Numbered from the stretch's first letter, positions 25,709-36,334 are shown. The stretch is 64,000 nt of DNA from Brackiella oedipodis DSM 13743 (GCF_000621025.1 NZ_JHZJ01000011.1:62001-126000); one strand, 5' to 3'. Notes: generated from the sequence alone by a model not told the origin. Numbers and translations are program-made.

Positions 25709-26014
25709 GTGGCTAAATTATCACTTATCAACCGCGATATCAAACGCGCTAAATTAGTCGAAAAATACTCAGCTAAGCGCGCTGAATTAGTAGCGGTCAT
25801 TAAAGATACATCTAAATCAGACGAAGAGCGTTATGAAGCGCGTCTAAAATTACAACAACTACCACGCAATGCGAACCCAACCCGTTTGCGTAACCGTTGT
25901 CAAATTACTGGACGTCCTCGTGGCGTTTACCGTGAATTCGGTTTAACCCGTCACAAACTACGTGAAATGGCTTTGCGTGGTGAAGTGCCTGGTATGACTA
26001 AAGCTAGCTGGTAG
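25709..26014 (+). CDS. rpsN: 30S ribosomal protein S14 (uS14), zinc-free form
   Basis: This 101-residue long-form S14 lacks the CXXC zinc pairs of the short form and keeps only one Cys in [13 protein letters not shown]. It starts at GTG with a GGGGCG site upstream. Confidence 0.97.
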   Translation: MAKLSLINRDIKRAKLVEKYSAKRAELVAVIKDTSKSDEERYEARLKLQQLPRNANPTRLRNRCQITGRPRGVYREFGLTRHKLREMALRGEVPGMTKASW

Positions 26015-26023
26015 GAGAATATT

Positions 26024-26419
26024 ATGAGCATGAGCGATCCAATCGCCGATATGTTGACGCGTATTCGTAACGCACAACAAGTCGAGAAAGTTTCAGTATC
26101 TATGCCCTCCTCAAAGCTAAAAGTAGCCATTGCTACTGTGCTTAAGGACGAGGGTTATATCGAGAATTTTGAAATCAAAGGTGACAAATCCAAGCCTGAG
26201 CTTGAGATTGCACTTAAATACTACGCCGGTCGTCCGGTTATTGACCGCATCGAGCGTGTTTCACGCCCAGGTTTGCGTGTCTACAAAGGCCATGGCGACA
26301 TTCCACAAGTCATGAACGGCTTAGGTGTAGCAATTGTTTCTACTTCCCGCGGTGTCATGACCGATCGCAAAGCGCGGTCTACTGGCGTGGGTGGTGAAGT
26401 ACTTTGCTATGTGGCGTAA
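26024..26419 (+). CDS. rpsH: 30S ribosomal protein S8 (uS8)
   Basis: The 131-residue protein has [18 protein letters not shown] at the start and the C-terminal [13 protein letters not shown] motif. S8 binds helix 21 of 16S rRNA and is the spc operon repressor in E. coli. Confidence 0.98.
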   Translation: MSMSDPIADMLTRIRNAQQVEKVSVSMPSSKLKVAIATVLKDEGYIENFEIKGDKSKPELEIALKYYAGRPVIDRIERVSRPGLRVYKGHGDIPQVMNGLGVAIVSTSRGVMTDRKARSTGVGGEVLCYVA

Positions 26420-26431
26420 GGAGGAATCAAT

Positions 26432-26965
26432 ATGTCACGTGTAGCATCATATCCAGTCGCCGTACCAAGCGGCGTAGAAGTCAAAATTGATGACAACAAT
26501 ATCCACGTCAAAGGTCCTTTAGGTGAACTAAACCAACCTTTGATTGGTGAAGTTGACGTTAAACTTGAAGATGGCAAATTAACATTTGCTAGCAAAAGTG
26601 AATCCAAATTTTCACGCGCTATGTCAGGCACAACCCGCGCCCTCGTCAATAACATGGTGATCGGCGTTAGCAAAGGTTTCGAGCGTCGCCTCAACCTTAT
26701 TGGTGTGGGTTACAGAGCCCAAGTACAAGGTACTAACCTTAAATTAGACTTAGGCTATTCGCATGACATTCTTCATCCGATTCCAGAAGGCGTCAAAGCA
26801 GAATGCCCAACGCCTACTGAAGTTGTGATCAAGGGCTATGACAAACAAGCCGTCGGTCAAACTGCCGCTAAAATCCGCGAATACCGTCCACCTGAGCCAT
26901 ACAAAGGCAAGGGCGTACGCTACTCCGATGAGCGTGTAGTGATGAAAGAAGTCAAGAAAAAATAA
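26432..26965 (+). CDS. rplF: 50S ribosomal protein L6 (uL6)
   Basis: The 177-residue protein is made of two similar L6 domains, with the C-terminal signature [19 protein letters not shown] (key DKQAVGQ) and [10 protein letters not shown]. It lies near the sarcin-ricin loop. Confidence 0.98.
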   Translation: MSRVASYPVAVPSGVEVKIDDNNIHVKGPLGELNQPLIGEVDVKLEDGKLTFASKSESKFSRAMSGTTRALVNNMVIGVSKGFERRLNLIGVGYRAQVQGTNLKLDLGYSHDILHPIPEGVKAECPTPTEVVIKGYDKQAVGQTAAKIREYRPPEPYKGKGVRYSDERVVMKEVKKK

Positions 26966-26986
26966 TAGCGCAGACAAGGAACAATC

Positions 26987-27352
26987 ATGGATAAGAAAGT
27001 ATCTCGTTTGCGTCGTGCCGCTGCAACGCGCCGTAAAATTGCTGGTTTAAAAGTAAACCGCTTGGCAGTGCACCGCAGTAATACGCACATCTACGCAAAT
27101 ATTATTTCGCCAGAAGGCGATAAAGTATTGGTTTCTGCTTCTACTCTAGAAGCTGAAGTTCGTAAAGAACTCGCCAATAACAACACTAGCAGCAGTAACG
27201 TTCAAGCTGCCGCTGCCGTCGGTAAGCGCGTCGCCGAAAAAGCGAAGGCGGCTGGCATCGAGGCAGTCGCTTTTGATCGTTCTGGTTTCCGTTATCATGG
27301 TCGTGTCAAAGCGTTAGCCGAAGCAGCGCGTGAAAACGGTCTTAAATTTTAA
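26987..27352 (+). CDS. rplR: 50S ribosomal protein L18 (uL18)
   Basis: This 121-residue 5S rRNA-binding protein has a basic N-terminus and [15 protein letters not shown], and ends with [20 protein letters not shown] (key [10 protein letters not shown]). Confidence 0.98.
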   Translation: MDKKVSRLRRAAATRRKIAGLKVNRLAVHRSNTHIYANIISPEGDKVLVSASTLEAEVRKELANNNTSSSNVQAAAAVGKRVAEKAKAAGIEAVAFDRSGFRYHGRVKALAEAARENGLKF

Positions 27353-27366
27353 ACGAGGATTGTCAA

Positions 27367-27882
27367 ATGGCTAGAGCACAAAGAAATGCAGCTGAAGATC
27401 GTGATGACGGTTTTCGTGAAAAAATGATCGCGGTAAACCGTGTCAGCAAAACAGTAAAAGGTGGTCGCACTATGAGTTTCGCCGCTTTAACTGTCGTTGG
27501 TGATGGCGATGGCCGCATCGGCATGGGTAAGGGTAAAGCTCGCGAAGTACCTGTTTCTGTCCAAAAAGCGATGGAACAAGCACGCCGCGGCATGAAAAAA
27601 ATCCCTTTAATCAATGGAACCTTATACCACTCTGTTGTCGGTAAACACGGTGCCGCTACTGTCATTATTTCTCCTGCCGCTGAAGGTACTGGCGTGATCG
27701 CTGGTGGTCCTATGCGCGCAGTCTTTGAAGTAATGGGTGTGCGTAACGTGGTTGCTAAAAGCTTAGGTTCTAGTAACCCATACAACTTGGTTCGTGCGAC
27801 CTTAAACGGCCTTGAAGAGTGCATGACACCTTCTGACGTGGCTGCTAAGCGTGGCAAAACCGTTGAAGAAATTCTGGAGTAA
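27367..27882 (+). CDS. rpsE: 30S ribosomal protein S5 (uS5)
   Basis: The 171-residue protein has the double-stranded-RNA-binding-like N domain with [16 protein letters not shown], and [17 protein letters not shown]. The C-terminal part has [10 protein letters not shown]. Located where mRNA enters the ribosome. Confidence 0.98.
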   Translation: MARAQRNAAEDRDDGFREKMIAVNRVSKTVKGGRTMSFAALTVVGDGDGRIGMGKGKAREVPVSVQKAMEQARRGMKKIPLINGTLYHSVVGKHGAATVIISPAAEGTGVIAGGPMRAVFEVMGVRNVVAKSLGSSNPYNLVRATLNGLEECMTPSDVAAKRGKTVEEILE

Positions 27883-27885
27883 GTA

Positions 27886-28071
27886 ATGGCTAACAAACAA
27901 CTTAAAGTTACTCTAGTGCGCTCTGTTATCGGTACCAAAAAAGATCACCGCGACACTGTCCGTGGCTTAGGTCTTGGTAAAGTTAACAGCAGCCGAGTGT
28001 TACTTGATACCCCTGAAGTTCGCGGGATGATTCGCAAAGTGAATTATCTCGTGACTGTATCAGAAGCATAA
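27886..28071 (+). CDS. rpmD: 50S ribosomal protein L30 (uL30)
   Basis: The 61-residue protein has [20 protein letters not shown] (key LVRSVIG) and [10 protein letters not shown]. It begins 3 bases after rpsE. Confidence 0.97.
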   Translation: MANKQLKVTLVRSVIGTKKDHRDTVRGLGLGKVNSSRVLLDTPEVRGMIRKVNYLVTVSEA

Positions 28072-28081
28072 AGGAAGTCAA

Positions 28082-28525
28082 ATGTCAGAATTGCAATTAA
28101 ATACTATTTCTCCGGCACCAGGTAGCAAACACGCACCTCGCCGTGTCGGTCGTGGTATTGGATCTGGCTTAGGTAAAACCGCTGGCCGTGGCCACAAAGG
28201 TCAAAAATCACGTGCCGGTGGTTTCCATAAAGTCGGCTTCGAAGGTGGTCAAATGCCACTTGCTCGCCGCTTACCTAAGCGTGGTTTCACACCACCACAT
28301 CAACACTTAAGTGCACAAATCAGATTATCTGATTTGGCTAAAGTCGATTCTGAGACTGTTGATGTACAAGCTCTGAAACAAGCAGGCGTAATCGGCCAAA
28401 AAGTCCGTTACGTCAAAGTCATTAAAGCCGGTGAAGTTACCAGCAAAGTGACCCTCAAAGGCATTAGTGCTACAGCAGGTGCACGCGCTGCGATCGAAGC
28501 GGCCGGTGGCTCATTGTCCGAGTAA
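28082..28525 (+). CDS. rplO: 50S ribosomal protein L15 (uL15)
   Basis: The 147-residue protein has the Gly/Arg/Lys-rich N-terminus ([20 protein letters not shown]) and [18 protein letters not shown]. It is assembled late in the 50S subunit. Confidence 0.98.
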   Translation: MSELQLNTISPAPGSKHAPRRVGRGIGSGLGKTAGRGHKGQKSRAGGFHKVGFEGGQMPLARRLPKRGFTPPHQHLSAQIRLSDLAKVDSETVDVQALKQAGVIGQKVRYVKVIKAGEVTSKVTLKGISATAGARAAIEAAGGSLSE

Positions 28526-28536
28526 AGGGGTAATTA

Positions 28537-29877
28537 GTGGCTAAAGCTAAAGCGCAAGCAAAAGCTCAAAAACAAGAGAGCAGCAATAAATACGGTGACC
28601 TTAAAAAACGTCTAGTATTTTTGATATTGGCGCTCATTGTTTATCGTTTGGGTACACATATTCCAGTACCGGGTATCAACCCAGACGGTATGAAACAAAT
28701 GTTTAATTCACAATCCGGGGGCATATTGGGTTTATTCAATATGTTTTCAGGTGGTGCATTGCAGCGTTTCTCGGTTTTTGCCCTAGGAATTATGCCGTAC
28801 ATTTCTGCCTCTATTATTATGCAGATGATGTCCTCCGTCGTACCTTCTCTTGAGGCAATCAAAAAAGAAGGCGAAGCGGGTCGTCGTAAGATTACCCAAT
28901 GGACACGTTACGGCACAGTCGTTCTAGCGCTAGTTCAGTCATTCGGTATTGCCAGCACATTACAGTCTATGCCTAATTTGGTCATTAATCCTGGCTTTAT
29001 GTTTATCTTTACCACCGTCATCACCTTAGTAACAGGTACGATGTTCATGATGTGGCTAGGTGAACAGATTACCGAACGTGGTTTAGGCAATGGTATCTCT
29101 ATTCTTATTTTTGCAGGTATTGTTGCCGGTATCCCAACAGGCTTGGGTACGATGTTCGAGTTAGTCAGTAATAACCAAATTACCATTATTGGCGCATTAG
29201 TAATTTTGCTATTAGTCGTCGCTGTGACCGCTTTGGTAGTGTTCGTAGAGCGCGGCCAACGTCGAATTACAGTAAATTACGCCAAACGCCAAGTAGGTAA
29301 CAAAATATACGGTGGCCAAAGCTCACACTTGCCACTCAAGTTGAATATGGCCGGTGTGATCCCACCTATTTTTGCTTCATCGATTATTTTGTTCCCTGCG
29401 ACTATTGTGAGTTTTTTCTCACAAGCCAAAGACATGCGTTGGTTATCTGACCTGAGTGCTAGTTTATCGCCAGGTAAACCGCTCTATATTGTGGTCTTTA
29501 CCGCATTAATTATCTTCTTCTGCTTTTTCTATACGGCATTGGTTTTCAACAGTCGCGAAACAGCAGACAACCTGAAAAAAAGTGGCGCTTTTGTTCCCGG
29601 CATTCGTCCAGGACAACAAACCGCTAAATATATTGATAAAATCCTCATGCGTTTGACCTTAGTCGGTGCGATTTATATTACACTAGTATGTTTGGTCCCC
29701 GAATTTCTTAGAGCGCAATGGAGCAACATTCCATTCTTGTTTGGTGGTACTTCGCTACTCATTATTGTGGTAGTTGCGATGGATTTTATGGCACAAATAC
29801 AAGCGTATATGATGTCGCATCAATATGATTCGTTACTGAAAAAATCAAGCTTTCGAAATACGAATTTAATGAGATAG
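28537..29877 (+). CDS. secY: Protein translocase subunit SecY
   Basis: This is the central channel of the SecYEG translocon. The 446 residues have ten transmembrane helices; the plug-helix region follows [13 protein letters not shown], and the cytoplasmic loop C5 has the conserved Arg in [13 protein letters not shown]. The N-terminal 20 residues are Lys/Ala/Gln-rich. The start is a GTG with AAGGGG before it. In the spc operon, as in most bacteria. Confidence 0.98.
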   Translation: MAKAKAQAKAQKQESSNKYGDLKKRLVFLILALIVYRLGTHIPVPGINPDGMKQMFNSQSGGILGLFNMFSGGALQRFSVFALGIMPYISASIIMQMMSSVVPSLEAIKKEGEAGRRKITQWTRYGTVVLALVQSFGIASTLQSMPNLVINPGFMFIFTTVITLVTGTMFMMWLGEQITERGLGNGISILIFAGIVAGIPTGLGTMFELVSNNQITIIGALVILLLVVAVTALVVFVERGQRRITVNYAKRQVGNKIYGGQSSHLPLKLNMAGVIPPIFASSIILFPATIVSFFSQAKDMRWLSDLSASLSPGKPLYIVVFTALIIFFCFFYTALVFNSRETADNLKKSGAFVPGIRPGQQTAKYIDKILMRLTLVGAIYITLVCLVPEFLRAQWSNIPFLFGGTSLLIIVVVAMDFMAQIQAYMMSHQYDSLLKKSSFRNTNLMR

Positions 29878-29881
29878 AACT

Positions 29882-30100
29882 ATGGCAAAGGATGATGTAA
29901 TTCAGATGCAAGGCGAGGTCCTAGAAAACCTGCCAAACGCAACGTTTCGCGTGAAACTCGAAAATGGACATATGGTGTTAGGCCATATTTCCGGCAAAAT
30001 GCGAATGCACTATATTCGAATACTGCCAGGTGATAAAGTCACAGTAGAGTTAACCCCCTACGACCTAAGCAAGGCAAGAATTGTGTTTCGTTCTAAGTAA
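29882..30100 (+). CDS. infA: Translation initiation factor IF-1
   Basis: The 72-residue S1/OB-fold protein has the family core [20 protein letters not shown] (key LPNATFRV) and [18 protein letters not shown]. It occupies the A site during initiation. The location between secY and rpmJ is common in betaproteobacteria. Confidence 0.98.
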   Translation: MAKDDVIQMQGEVLENLPNATFRVKLENGHMVLGHISGKMRMHYIRILPGDKVTVELTPYDLSKARIVFRSK

Positions 30101-30123
30101 ACGAAATTTATTAGGAGTCAACC

Positions 30124-30237
30124 ATGAAGGTAATGGCATCAGTCAAAAAGATCTGCCGCAACTGCAAGATTATCAAACGTCATGGAGTTGTTAGAGTTAT
30201 TTGTGTAGATCCACGTCACAAACAACGCCAAGGTTAA
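30124..30237 (+). CDS. rpmJ: 50S ribosomal protein L36 (bL36), zinc form
   Basis: The 37-residue reading frame starts at ATG 30124 with TAGGAG upstream and ends TAA at 30237. It has the zinc pattern Cys11-X2-Cys14-X12-Cys27-X4-His32, the C+ type. It is short and lies between infA and rpsM, the normal place. Confidence 0.97.
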   Translation: MKVMASVKKICRNCKIIKRHGVVRVICVDPRHKQRQG

Positions 30238-30270
30238 TCCTAGGCAAAGTGTTAACAAAGAGGAACAGTC

Positions 30271-30636
30271 ATGGCCCGTATTGCAGGCATTAACATTCCA
30301 CCGCACGTTCATACTGAAATCGGTTTAACAGCTATTTATGGTATTGGTCGTCCGCGTTCTCGCAAAATCTGCGAAGCGACTGGTATTCCAAGCGATAAAA
30401 AAGTAAAAGATTTAACCGATGCAGAACTCGAAAAAATTCGCGAAGCAATTGGCGAATATGTAATCGAGGGTGACTTGCGTCGTGAAGTACAACTATCAAT
30501 TAAACGTTTAATTGATTTAGGAACCTACCGTGGCATGCGCCACAGACGCGGACTGCCCGCTCGCGGACAACGTACTCGTACGAATGCTCGTACTCGTAAA
30601 GGTCCACGTCGTGCAGCTCAATCTTTGAAGAAATAA
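30271..30636 (+). CDS. rpsM: 30S ribosomal protein S13 (uS13)
   Basis: The 121-residue protein has [19 protein letters not shown] at the start, [12 protein letters not shown], and the basic tail with [16 protein letters not shown]. It starts the alpha-operon block. Confidence 0.98.
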   Translation: MARIAGINIPPHVHTEIGLTAIYGIGRPRSRKICEATGIPSDKKVKDLTDAELEKIREAIGEYVIEGDLRREVQLSIKRLIDLGTYRGMRHRRGLPARGQRTRTNARTRKGPRRAAQSLKK

Positions 30637-30652
30637 TTGAGGAAAGCATAAT

Positions 30653-31051
30653 ATGGCGAAAGCTCAAAGCGGCGCTACTCGCGCACGTAAAAAAATCAGG
30701 AAAGTAGTGACAGACGGCATCGCGCACGTTCACGCTTCTTTCAACAATACAATCATCACAATTACTGACCGTCAAGGTAACACCTTGGCATGGGCGACGT
30801 CGGGTGCAGCGGGCTTTAAAGGCTCACGCAAATCGACGCCTTTTGCAGCGCAAGTTGCAGCCGAGTCAGCGGGACGTGTTGCATTGGAATTTGGTATTAA
30901 AAATCTTGACGTCGAAGTCAAAGGTCCTGGCCCTGGCCGTGAATCTTCTATTCGTGCGTTAAATGCATTAGGTATCAAAATCACCAGCATCTCAGACATT
31001 ACGCCTATCCCGCACAACGGTTGCCGTCCTCCAAAACGTCGTCGTATCTAA
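30653..31051 (+). CDS. rpsK: 30S ribosomal protein S11 (uS11)
   Basis: The 132-residue protein has [20 protein letters not shown] (key HASFNNTI), [11 protein letters not shown], and the C-terminal [12 protein letters not shown]. It forms part of the mRNA exit path. Confidence 0.98.
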   Translation: MAKAQSGATRARKKIRKVVTDGIAHVHASFNNTIITITDRQGNTLAWATSGAAGFKGSRKSTPFAAQVAAESAGRVALEFGIKNLDVEVKGPGPGRESSIRALNALGIKITSISDITPIPHNGCRPPKRRRI

Positions 31052-31078
31052 TCGTCAGGATTCATTTAAGGGAAAACA

Positions 31079-31702
31079 ATGGCACGATATACTGGTCCAA
31101 AATGCAAACTGTCACGCCGTGAAGGTATTGACTTATTTTTAAAGAGTGCTCGTCGTTCTTTAGACTCAAAATGTAAACTTGAATCAAAACCAGGTCAACA
31201 CGGTCGCACTTCAGGTGCTCGTACTTCTGACTACGGTGTACAGTTACGCGAAAAACAAAAACTTAAACGTATGTACGGTGTGTTAGAAAAACAATTCCGT
31301 AAATATTTCACTGAAGCTGAGCGTCGTCGTGGTAATACCGGCGAGACCCTGATTCAGTTATTGGAATCTCGTTTAGACAACGTCGTTTACCGTATGGGTT
31401 TTGGTTCTACTCGCGCCGAAGCACGCCAATTAGTGGCTCACGGTGCTATCGAACTTAACGGTCACAAAGCTGACATTCCTTCTATGTTGGTCAAAAACGG
31501 TGACGTGATTTCTGTTCGTGAAAAATCTCAAGCGCAATTGCGCATCAAAGAAGCAATGGAACTTGCGGCTAATATTGGTCTCCCACAATGGGTAGAAGTT
31601 GACGCTAGCAAATTTAGCGGTACGTTCAAACAAGCGCCTGATCGCGCCGACGTTGCTCAAGATATTAACGAATCTCTAGTAGTCGAGCTTTACTCTCGTT
31701 AA
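31079..31702 (+). CDS. rpsD: 30S ribosomal protein S4 (uS4)
   Basis: The 207-residue protein carries the S4 RNA-binding domain [24 protein letters not shown] (key LDNVVYR and ARQLVAHG). S4 nucleates 30S assembly and represses the alpha operon in E. coli. A 207-base gap with two hairpins separates it from rpoA. Confidence 0.98.
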   Translation: MARYTGPKCKLSRREGIDLFLKSARRSLDSKCKLESKPGQHGRTSGARTSDYGVQLREKQKLKRMYGVLEKQFRKYFTEAERRRGNTGETLIQLLESRLDNVVYRMGFGSTRAEARQLVAHGAIELNGHKADIPSMLVKNGDVISVREKSQAQLRIKEAMELAANIGLPQWVEVDASKFSGTFKQAPDRADVAQDINESLVVELYSR

Positions 31703-31748
31703 TTTTAGCGATACTTGCTTACAGATTCAGTTAATTGCTATTTTTACA

Positions 31749-31780
31749 AACAGCATAGCTCGGATTCGGGTTATGCTGTT
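31749..31780 (+). promoter_or_regulatory. Hairpin between rpsD and rpoA
   Basis: AACAGCATA (31749-31757) pairs perfectly with TATGCTGTT (31772-31780) across a 14-base loop. No T run follows, so it is not a standard terminator. It could protect or pause the transcript. Confidence 0.4.
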
Positions 31781-31825
31781 GCTGCGCTTAAATACGCGCC
31801 TTTTTGTAGTATTGCAGTACTGATG

Positions 31826-31850
31826 GCTGCTGAACGATTAGCAGCTTTTT
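31826..31850 (+). terminator. Terminator or attenuator candidate between rpsD and rpoA
   Basis: GCTGCT (31826-31831) pairs with AGCAGC (31840-31845) and is followed by TTTTTATTAT. The 6-bp stem is weak but properly placed 60 bases before rpoA, so it may lower or regulate rpoA transcription. Confidence 0.5.
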
Positions 31851-31909
31851 ATTATCCATCAGCCTTATCGGTGTAACGAGCCGAGGGTATTGAAAAGGAA
31901 ATGACACAC

Positions 31910-32893
31910 ATGGCACAAGCTTTTCTTAAACCTCGTTCAATCGAGGTCTCTGCTTATTCAGATTCTCACGCTAAAGTCGTGATGGAACCGTTTGAACGCG
32001 GTTTTGGTCACACCTTAGGTAATGCTTTACGTCGTATTTTATTGTCTTCAATGACCGGCTATGCACCGACAGAAGTACAAATTGACGACGTCGTCCACGA
32101 GTATTCAACGATTCCAGGCGTTGGCGAGGATGTGGTTGATATTATCCTCAACCTCAAAGGCGTTGTCTTCAAATGTCACGGTCGTGAAGAAGTCAATCTC
32201 ACACTTAACAAAAAAGGCCCGGGCCTTGTGACAGCGGCTGACATCGAGTTACCGCATGACGTTGAGATTATTAATCCTGATCACGTGATTGCTAACTTAA
32301 CCGACAATGGTCGTTTATCAATGACCATCAAGGTTGAACAAGGTCGCGGCTATGTGCCAGGAAATGTACGCGCCCTCAACGAAGATAAACACCACACTAT
32401 TGGTCGTATCGTTCTTGACGCGTCTTATAGCCCGATTCGTCGTGTAAGTTATGAAGTAGAGAATGCCCGTGTGGAGCAACGTACCGACCTAGATAAATTA
32501 GTGCTAGACATCGAAACTAACGGTGTCATCACTCCAGAAGAGGCCGTGCGTCAAGCGGCGCGTATTCTGATGGATCAAATCTCTGTCTTTGCTGCGCTTG
32601 AAGGTTCGCCAGAAACCTTTGAAGCACCTGCTCGCGGTACACCGCAAATCGATCCTGTATTACTACAACCGGTGGATGATCTTGAGCTTACTGTTCGTTC
32701 TGCGAACTGCCTTAAAGCCGAGAGCATTTACTACATTGGTGATTTGATTCAACGCACCGAAAACGAACTACTCAAAACACCGAACTTAGGCCGTAAATCG
32801 CTTAATGAGATCAAAGAAGTATTGGCGGCACGCGGTTTGACTTTAGGCATGAAACTAGAAAACTGGTTGCCTGACGACGTCAAACGTAACTAA
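31910..32893 (+). CDS. rpoA: DNA-directed RNA polymerase subunit alpha
   Basis: The 327-residue product has the N-terminal dimerisation domain ([17 protein letters not shown] near residue 40) and the C-terminal domain that binds UP elements and activators (from about residue 245; [26 protein letters not shown]). The second ATG (31910) was chosen because AAGGA lies 10 bases before it but only 1 base before the ATG at 31901, and the product then starts [10 protein letters not shown] as in relatives. Confidence 0.97.
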   Translation: MAQAFLKPRSIEVSAYSDSHAKVVMEPFERGFGHTLGNALRRILLSSMTGYAPTEVQIDDVVHEYSTIPGVGEDVVDIILNLKGVVFKCHGREEVNLTLNKKGPGLVTAADIELPHDVEIINPDHVIANLTDNGRLSMTIKVEQGRGYVPGNVRALNEDKHHTIGRIVLDASYSPIRRVSYEVENARVEQRTDLDKLVLDIETNGVITPEEAVRQAARILMDQISVFAALEGSPETFEAPARGTPQIDPVLLQPVDDLELTVRSANCLKAESIYYIGDLIQRTENELLKTPNLGRKSLNEIKEVLAARGLTLGMKLENWLPDDVKRN

Positions 32894-32905
32894 GCCAATG
32901 TCATG

Positions 32906-32937
32906 CTGGGTAGAGACTTAAGAACTTTACCCAGTTT
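32906..32937 (+). terminator. Weak terminator-like hairpin after rpoA
   Basis: CTGGGTA (32906-32912) pairs with TACCCAG (32928-32934) and is followed by only three T. It starts 13 bases after the rpoA stop. Confidence 0.35.
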
Positions 32938-32983
32938 GCAGCAACTGCCTATGCATACGGTGGATAGCCGTTATAATAGGCGA

Positions 32984-33006
32984 GCTAGTATTGACTAGCA
33001 TTTTTT
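32984..33006 (+). terminator. Terminator or attenuator candidate before rplQ
   Basis: GCTAGT (32984-32989), loop ATTG, ACTAGC (32994-32999), then A and six T. The shape is that of a short intrinsic terminator, 99 bases before rplQ. A TATAAT at 32972 lies just ahead but lacks a good -35 box. Confidence 0.5.
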
Positions 33007-33104
33007 ATTAACCCCAAGTTGGCCCGCTGGTTTACCAGATAGAAGAGCTCAACCGCTTATAGGCTAAGTAGCTTTATAAGCACCAAGATTTAAAGGAAAT
33101 TATC

Positions 33105-33491
33105 ATGCGCCATCGTCATGGTCTTCGTAAATTAAACCGTACTAGTGCTCATCGTTTAGCGATGTTCCGCAACATGTCAGTTTCTTTAATTGAACATGAA
33201 GCAATCAAAACAACCCTTCCAAAAGCTAAAGAATTGCGTCGTGTATTCGAGCCGTTGATCACTTTAGCCAAAAACCCAACCCTTGCTAATCGTCGTTTAG
33301 CTTTTGCTCGTCTTCGTGATCGTGACGCCGTGACTAAGCTTTTCAATGAATTAGGTCCGCGTTTCAAAGCGCGTAACGGTGGTTATACACGTGTTCTTAA
33401 AATGGGTTTCCGCCAAGGTGATAACGCACCAATGGCTTATATGGAACTTACGGAAAGAGCCGAAGAAGCTTCTGATAACACTAGCAACTAA
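33105..33491 (+). CDS. rplQ: 50S ribosomal protein L17 (bL17)
   Basis: The 128-residue protein starts [17 protein letters not shown] and has [20 protein letters not shown] (key YTRVLK). AAAGGAAA precedes the ATG. It is the last ribosomal gene, separated from rpoA by 211 bases with two hairpins. Confidence 0.98.
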   Translation: MRHRHGLRKLNRTSAHRLAMFRNMSVSLIEHEAIKTTLPKAKELRRVFEPLITLAKNPTLANRRLAFARLRDRDAVTKLFNELGPRFKARNGGYTRVLKMGFRQGDNAPMAYMELTERAEEASDNTSN

Positions 33492-33497
33492 GCATTC

Positions 33498-33583
33498 ACT
33501 AGCACCACTTCGTGATTTAGGGTGGTGCTAGTACTTACTTATAGTTAAAGACTTTTTTCTTCATGAAAAAAGTCTTTTTTTAT
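33498..33583 (+). terminator. Double hairpin terminator after rplQ
   Basis: A perfect 11-bp stem (33498-33508 with 33522-33532) lacks a T run and probably stabilises the 3' end. A second 12-bp stem (33547-33558 with 33566-33577) is followed by T and is the likely terminator. The convergent dsbD ends at 33591. Confidence 0.8.
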
Positions 33584-33590
33584 TTAACGC

Positions 33591-35579
33591 TTAGGGTAAG
33601 GCTTGGCTCAAGGTGTTCGCAAAGGTTCGTGCGTTTTCAAAACCGACAACCCGAGGATGGACTAACTCTTGGCCGTTGGCATCAAAGAAAATTACCGCTG
33701 GAGGGCCAAACAGTTTAAAGTGCTGCAATAGTTCGCGCTGCTCGGGGGTATTGGCGCTGACATCCACCTGTAAAAGATTAAATTGCTGCATACGCGCTTG
33801 CACGACTGGATCGGGATAAGTGAAGTTTTCAAATTCGCGGCAGGCGACACACCAATCGGCGTTAAATTCCAGCAAATAGGGCTTAGTATGGCCTTGTTGT
33901 AAGACGCTTTGCAATTGGGCGAGCGATTCAATAGACTGAAAATTAAGCGCCGATGGGGTTGCTTTTGTCGATGTAGGCACCTGCAAACTGAGCCCTTTTA
34001 GGGGTTGTAAAAGGCTGGGTTGACCGGTACTGAGTCCCACCATGAGTAGGATCGACCAAATCATCAGAAGCGCACCTATCGCGTTAATAAATTGCTGGAT
34101 AACTGAGCCGGCATTGCTCTTAAAACTAAAACAAAATAAAGCGGCGAGCGCTGCCAAAAAGGCCCAGCCCAGAACAGCAACAGCAGGTGTGAGGAACGGA
34201 TAAACCATCCACCAGGCAGTTGCCAATAACAGCAGGCCGCTGATTTTGTTGATCTGGTGCATCCACGCGCCTGCTTTGGGTAATAAAGCCCCTGAAGTGG
34301 CGCCCAGTACGATCAGGCTCATGCCTTGCCCCCAGGCAAGCGTAAATAGAGCCAGGGCACCCAAGAGCAAATTACCGCTTTGAGAGATAAATAATAATAC
34401 CCCTGCTAATGGTGCAGCCACGCAGGGGCCGCATACAAGCGCAGACAACATCCCCATGACGAGCGCACTGCCATAATGACCACCTTTGCGTTTGCTGAGC
34501 GCTTGATCGACTCGCGATTGCCAGGCACTTGGCGTCTGAAAGTTAAGATTGGCAAACATAGCCAGTGCGAGTAGTGCAAGTAGTATCGCAAATATGGATA
34601 AGACCCATGGGGTTTGCATCCAAGATGAAAGTGCTGAGCCTAAGGATGCCGCCAGTAAACCCATAATGGTGTAAACCACTGAGGTTCCCAATACATAAAT
34701 CAAAGCGAGTCCTAGGCTGGCACCGCGGCGGGTGGTGGTATGGGTGTTTGCTTGACGCCCTTGTTGCTGTCCAACTAGCAAGGCAAATAAAATGGGCAGC
34801 ATGGGTAGTACGCATGGCGTAAATGACAGCAATACCCCTAACATAAAGGTCAAACCAATAATGCGCAGACCGCTAGCCTGAGTGAGATGTGAGGCCAACT
34901 CAGTATCGCCGCTAGTAAATATCGTATTCGTGCTTGATGAAATGGGCGTTGAGCTCTCAGTATTGGTGGGTGATGACGTGGTGCCACTGGGCTGTGCTGG
35001 ATCTAAGAGCTTAGGTGTGGCGGGTCCTTGAGGATGGTTGGGGCTGTTTTGAATCTGTAGGCCTTGTGGACTGGGGGTTAGCTTTACTTGGTAGTCCATC
35101 GGCGGATAACATAATCCTGCTTCAGCGCAGCCTTGCGCGGTGACGGTCACCGTCATTGCTTGTTGGCTTTGTAGAGGCAAAAGCAGCGTGACTTGATCGT
35201 GATAGATCTCCATTTCTTGCTCAAAGGTTGGATCATACTTGCTTTGGGCCGCCGGCCAGTTGATCGGTCCAAATGCGTCCTGGATAAGCCCTTGATCGAC
35301 TTGATCTCCATTGTCGGCTTGATTGGCTTGATCTGCATGAGCCGCAAAGCTAAAGCGCTGCTTATATAAGTAATACCCTGGGGCTATTTTAAATTGCACC
35401 GCTAATGTGTTTGGCGACTGTATCTGTGCAGAAAATTGAAACGCTTGCTCGGGTTCCAAAAATTCTTCTTCTGCCATCGCGTTAATGGGCTGAAGCATGC
35501 ACATAAGTACTAAGGCCAGCCAAAGCAAGGGCTTGATAAAAGGTAAAAAAGTGTGATGAGAAGGATGAGACGTATGCAT
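33591..35579 (-). CDS. dsbD: Thiol:disulfide interchange protein DsbD
   Basis: DsbD carries electrons from cytoplasmic thioredoxin to periplasmic DsbC/DsbG and c-type cytochrome maturation proteins. The 662 residues comprise a signal peptide (about 1-36), an N-terminal DsbC-binding domain with CAEAGLCYPP, and a Ser/Thr-rich linker. Eight membrane helices follow with the redox Cys in FTPCVLPML and VCGPCVAAPL, then a C-terminal thioredoxin domain with DWCVACREFE. All three Cys pairs are present. It is convergent with rplQ. Confidence 0.95.
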   Translation of the reverse strand: MHTSHPSHHTFLPFIKPLLWLALVLMCMLQPINAMAEEEFLEPEQAFQFSAQIQSPNTLAVQFKIAPGYYLYKQRFSFAAHADQANQADNGDQVDQGLIQDAFGPINWPAAQSKYDPTFEQEMEIYHDQVTLLLPLQSQQAMTVTVTAQGCAEAGLCYPPMDYQVKLTPSPQGLQIQNSPNHPQGPATPKLLDPAQPSGTTSSPTNTESSTPISSSTNTIFTSGDTELASHLTQASGLRIIGLTFMLGVLLSFTPCVLPMLPILFALLVGQQQGRQANTHTTTRRGASLGLALIYVLGTSVVYTIMGLLAASLGSALSSWMQTPWVLSIFAILLALLALAMFANLNFQTPSAWQSRVDQALSKRKGGHYGSALVMGMLSALVCGPCVAAPLAGVLLFISQSGNLLLGALALFTLAWGQGMSLIVLGATSGALLPKAGAWMHQINKISGLLLLATAWWMVYPFLTPAVAVLGWAFLAALAALFCFSFKSNAGSVIQQFINAIGALLMIWSILLMVGLSTGQPSLLQPLKGLSLQVPTSTKATPSALNFQSIESLAQLQSVLQQGHTKPYLLEFNADWCVACREFENFTYPDPVVQARMQQFNLLQVDVSANTPEQRELLQHFKLFGPPAVIFFDANGQELVHPRVVGFENARTFANTLSQALP

Positions 35580-36334
35580 GAAATACCCACACGGATCACA
35601 GATGATGGAAAAAAGCTAAGTGTCTATTTTAGAACGGCTGGCAAGTGGCTAGTGTTTAAGTCCGCTTTTGAAACACAAAAGTCAGTCATTAAAACACCCA
35701 GAAGCGACCTTGTAGCGGCTTGATCAGCAATTTTTAAAGCCAATTTGTATAGTAGTAAAGATAACCCTATAATTTATGTGGGTATTTTTTGAATGGATAT
35801 TCAGCAAATACAGGCGTTTGAAGATAGGTCAATAAAACTGTAAAAAATTTTTTATAAAATCTAACTTTTACTAACTGCGTGGTGCCTTGGTTTTCACGTA
35901 TGATAACGGATTCTTTCAAGCTATCATCGTAATATTAGTCAGCGACTGTATTGTACTGGGCGGCTAGAAGTGCTGCTCACAGTAGGCGCTAAGTTAGTCG
36001 CTGATTGTTCATTTTTCTTTTAGAAAACGTTGTAACTCTCTAAAAACTAAGCGTTTTGGCCTTTTGGGCTGAGGGCTATCGAGGCCTTGGCAACGTTTAG
36101 TTTTGCGAATAATTTCCCACAACTTCGCGTATTTCAGGTCTGGATTAACCAGACAGTTTGGCTGCTCATCATGAGTGGCAGAGAGTGCTTTATAAAGCAA
36201 CTTGATAAGCACTTAATAATTAACCTAATATATAACGTTTGATTGTATGAATAAAACTTTTCATGATAATTATGGATAATCCCTGTATAAATTAGTAGCT
36301 ATACTATTATTTAATTTGATACAAAGGAGTATTT
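35580..36334. other. Intergenic region between dsbD and the LysR gene
   Basis: The 755-base AT-rich stretch holds at most one small reading frame (36009-36212, minus). A 9-bp inverted repeat, TCAGCGACT (35939-35947) and AGTCGCTGA (35996-36004), encloses 48 bases. AT-rich sequence before 36335 must hold the LysR promoter, and AAAGGAG (36323 region) is its ribosome site. Confidence 0.5.
36009..36212 (-). CDS. Possible small basic protein, unsupported by family
   Basis: A 67-codon frame starts at GTG and has no clear ribosome binding site. The product is basic and Lys/Arg-rich in its C-terminal half (KRPKRLVF, RFLKEK), with no recognised domain or membrane segment. It lies alone in a 755-base gap. 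It may be a real small gene, a remnant of one, or chance; amino acid composition is not absurd for a real protein, which is the only argument for it. Confidence 0.3.
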   Translation of the reverse strand: MLIKLLYKALSATHDEQPNCLVNPDLKYAKLWEIIRKTKRCQGLDSPQPKRPKRLVFRELQRFLKEK

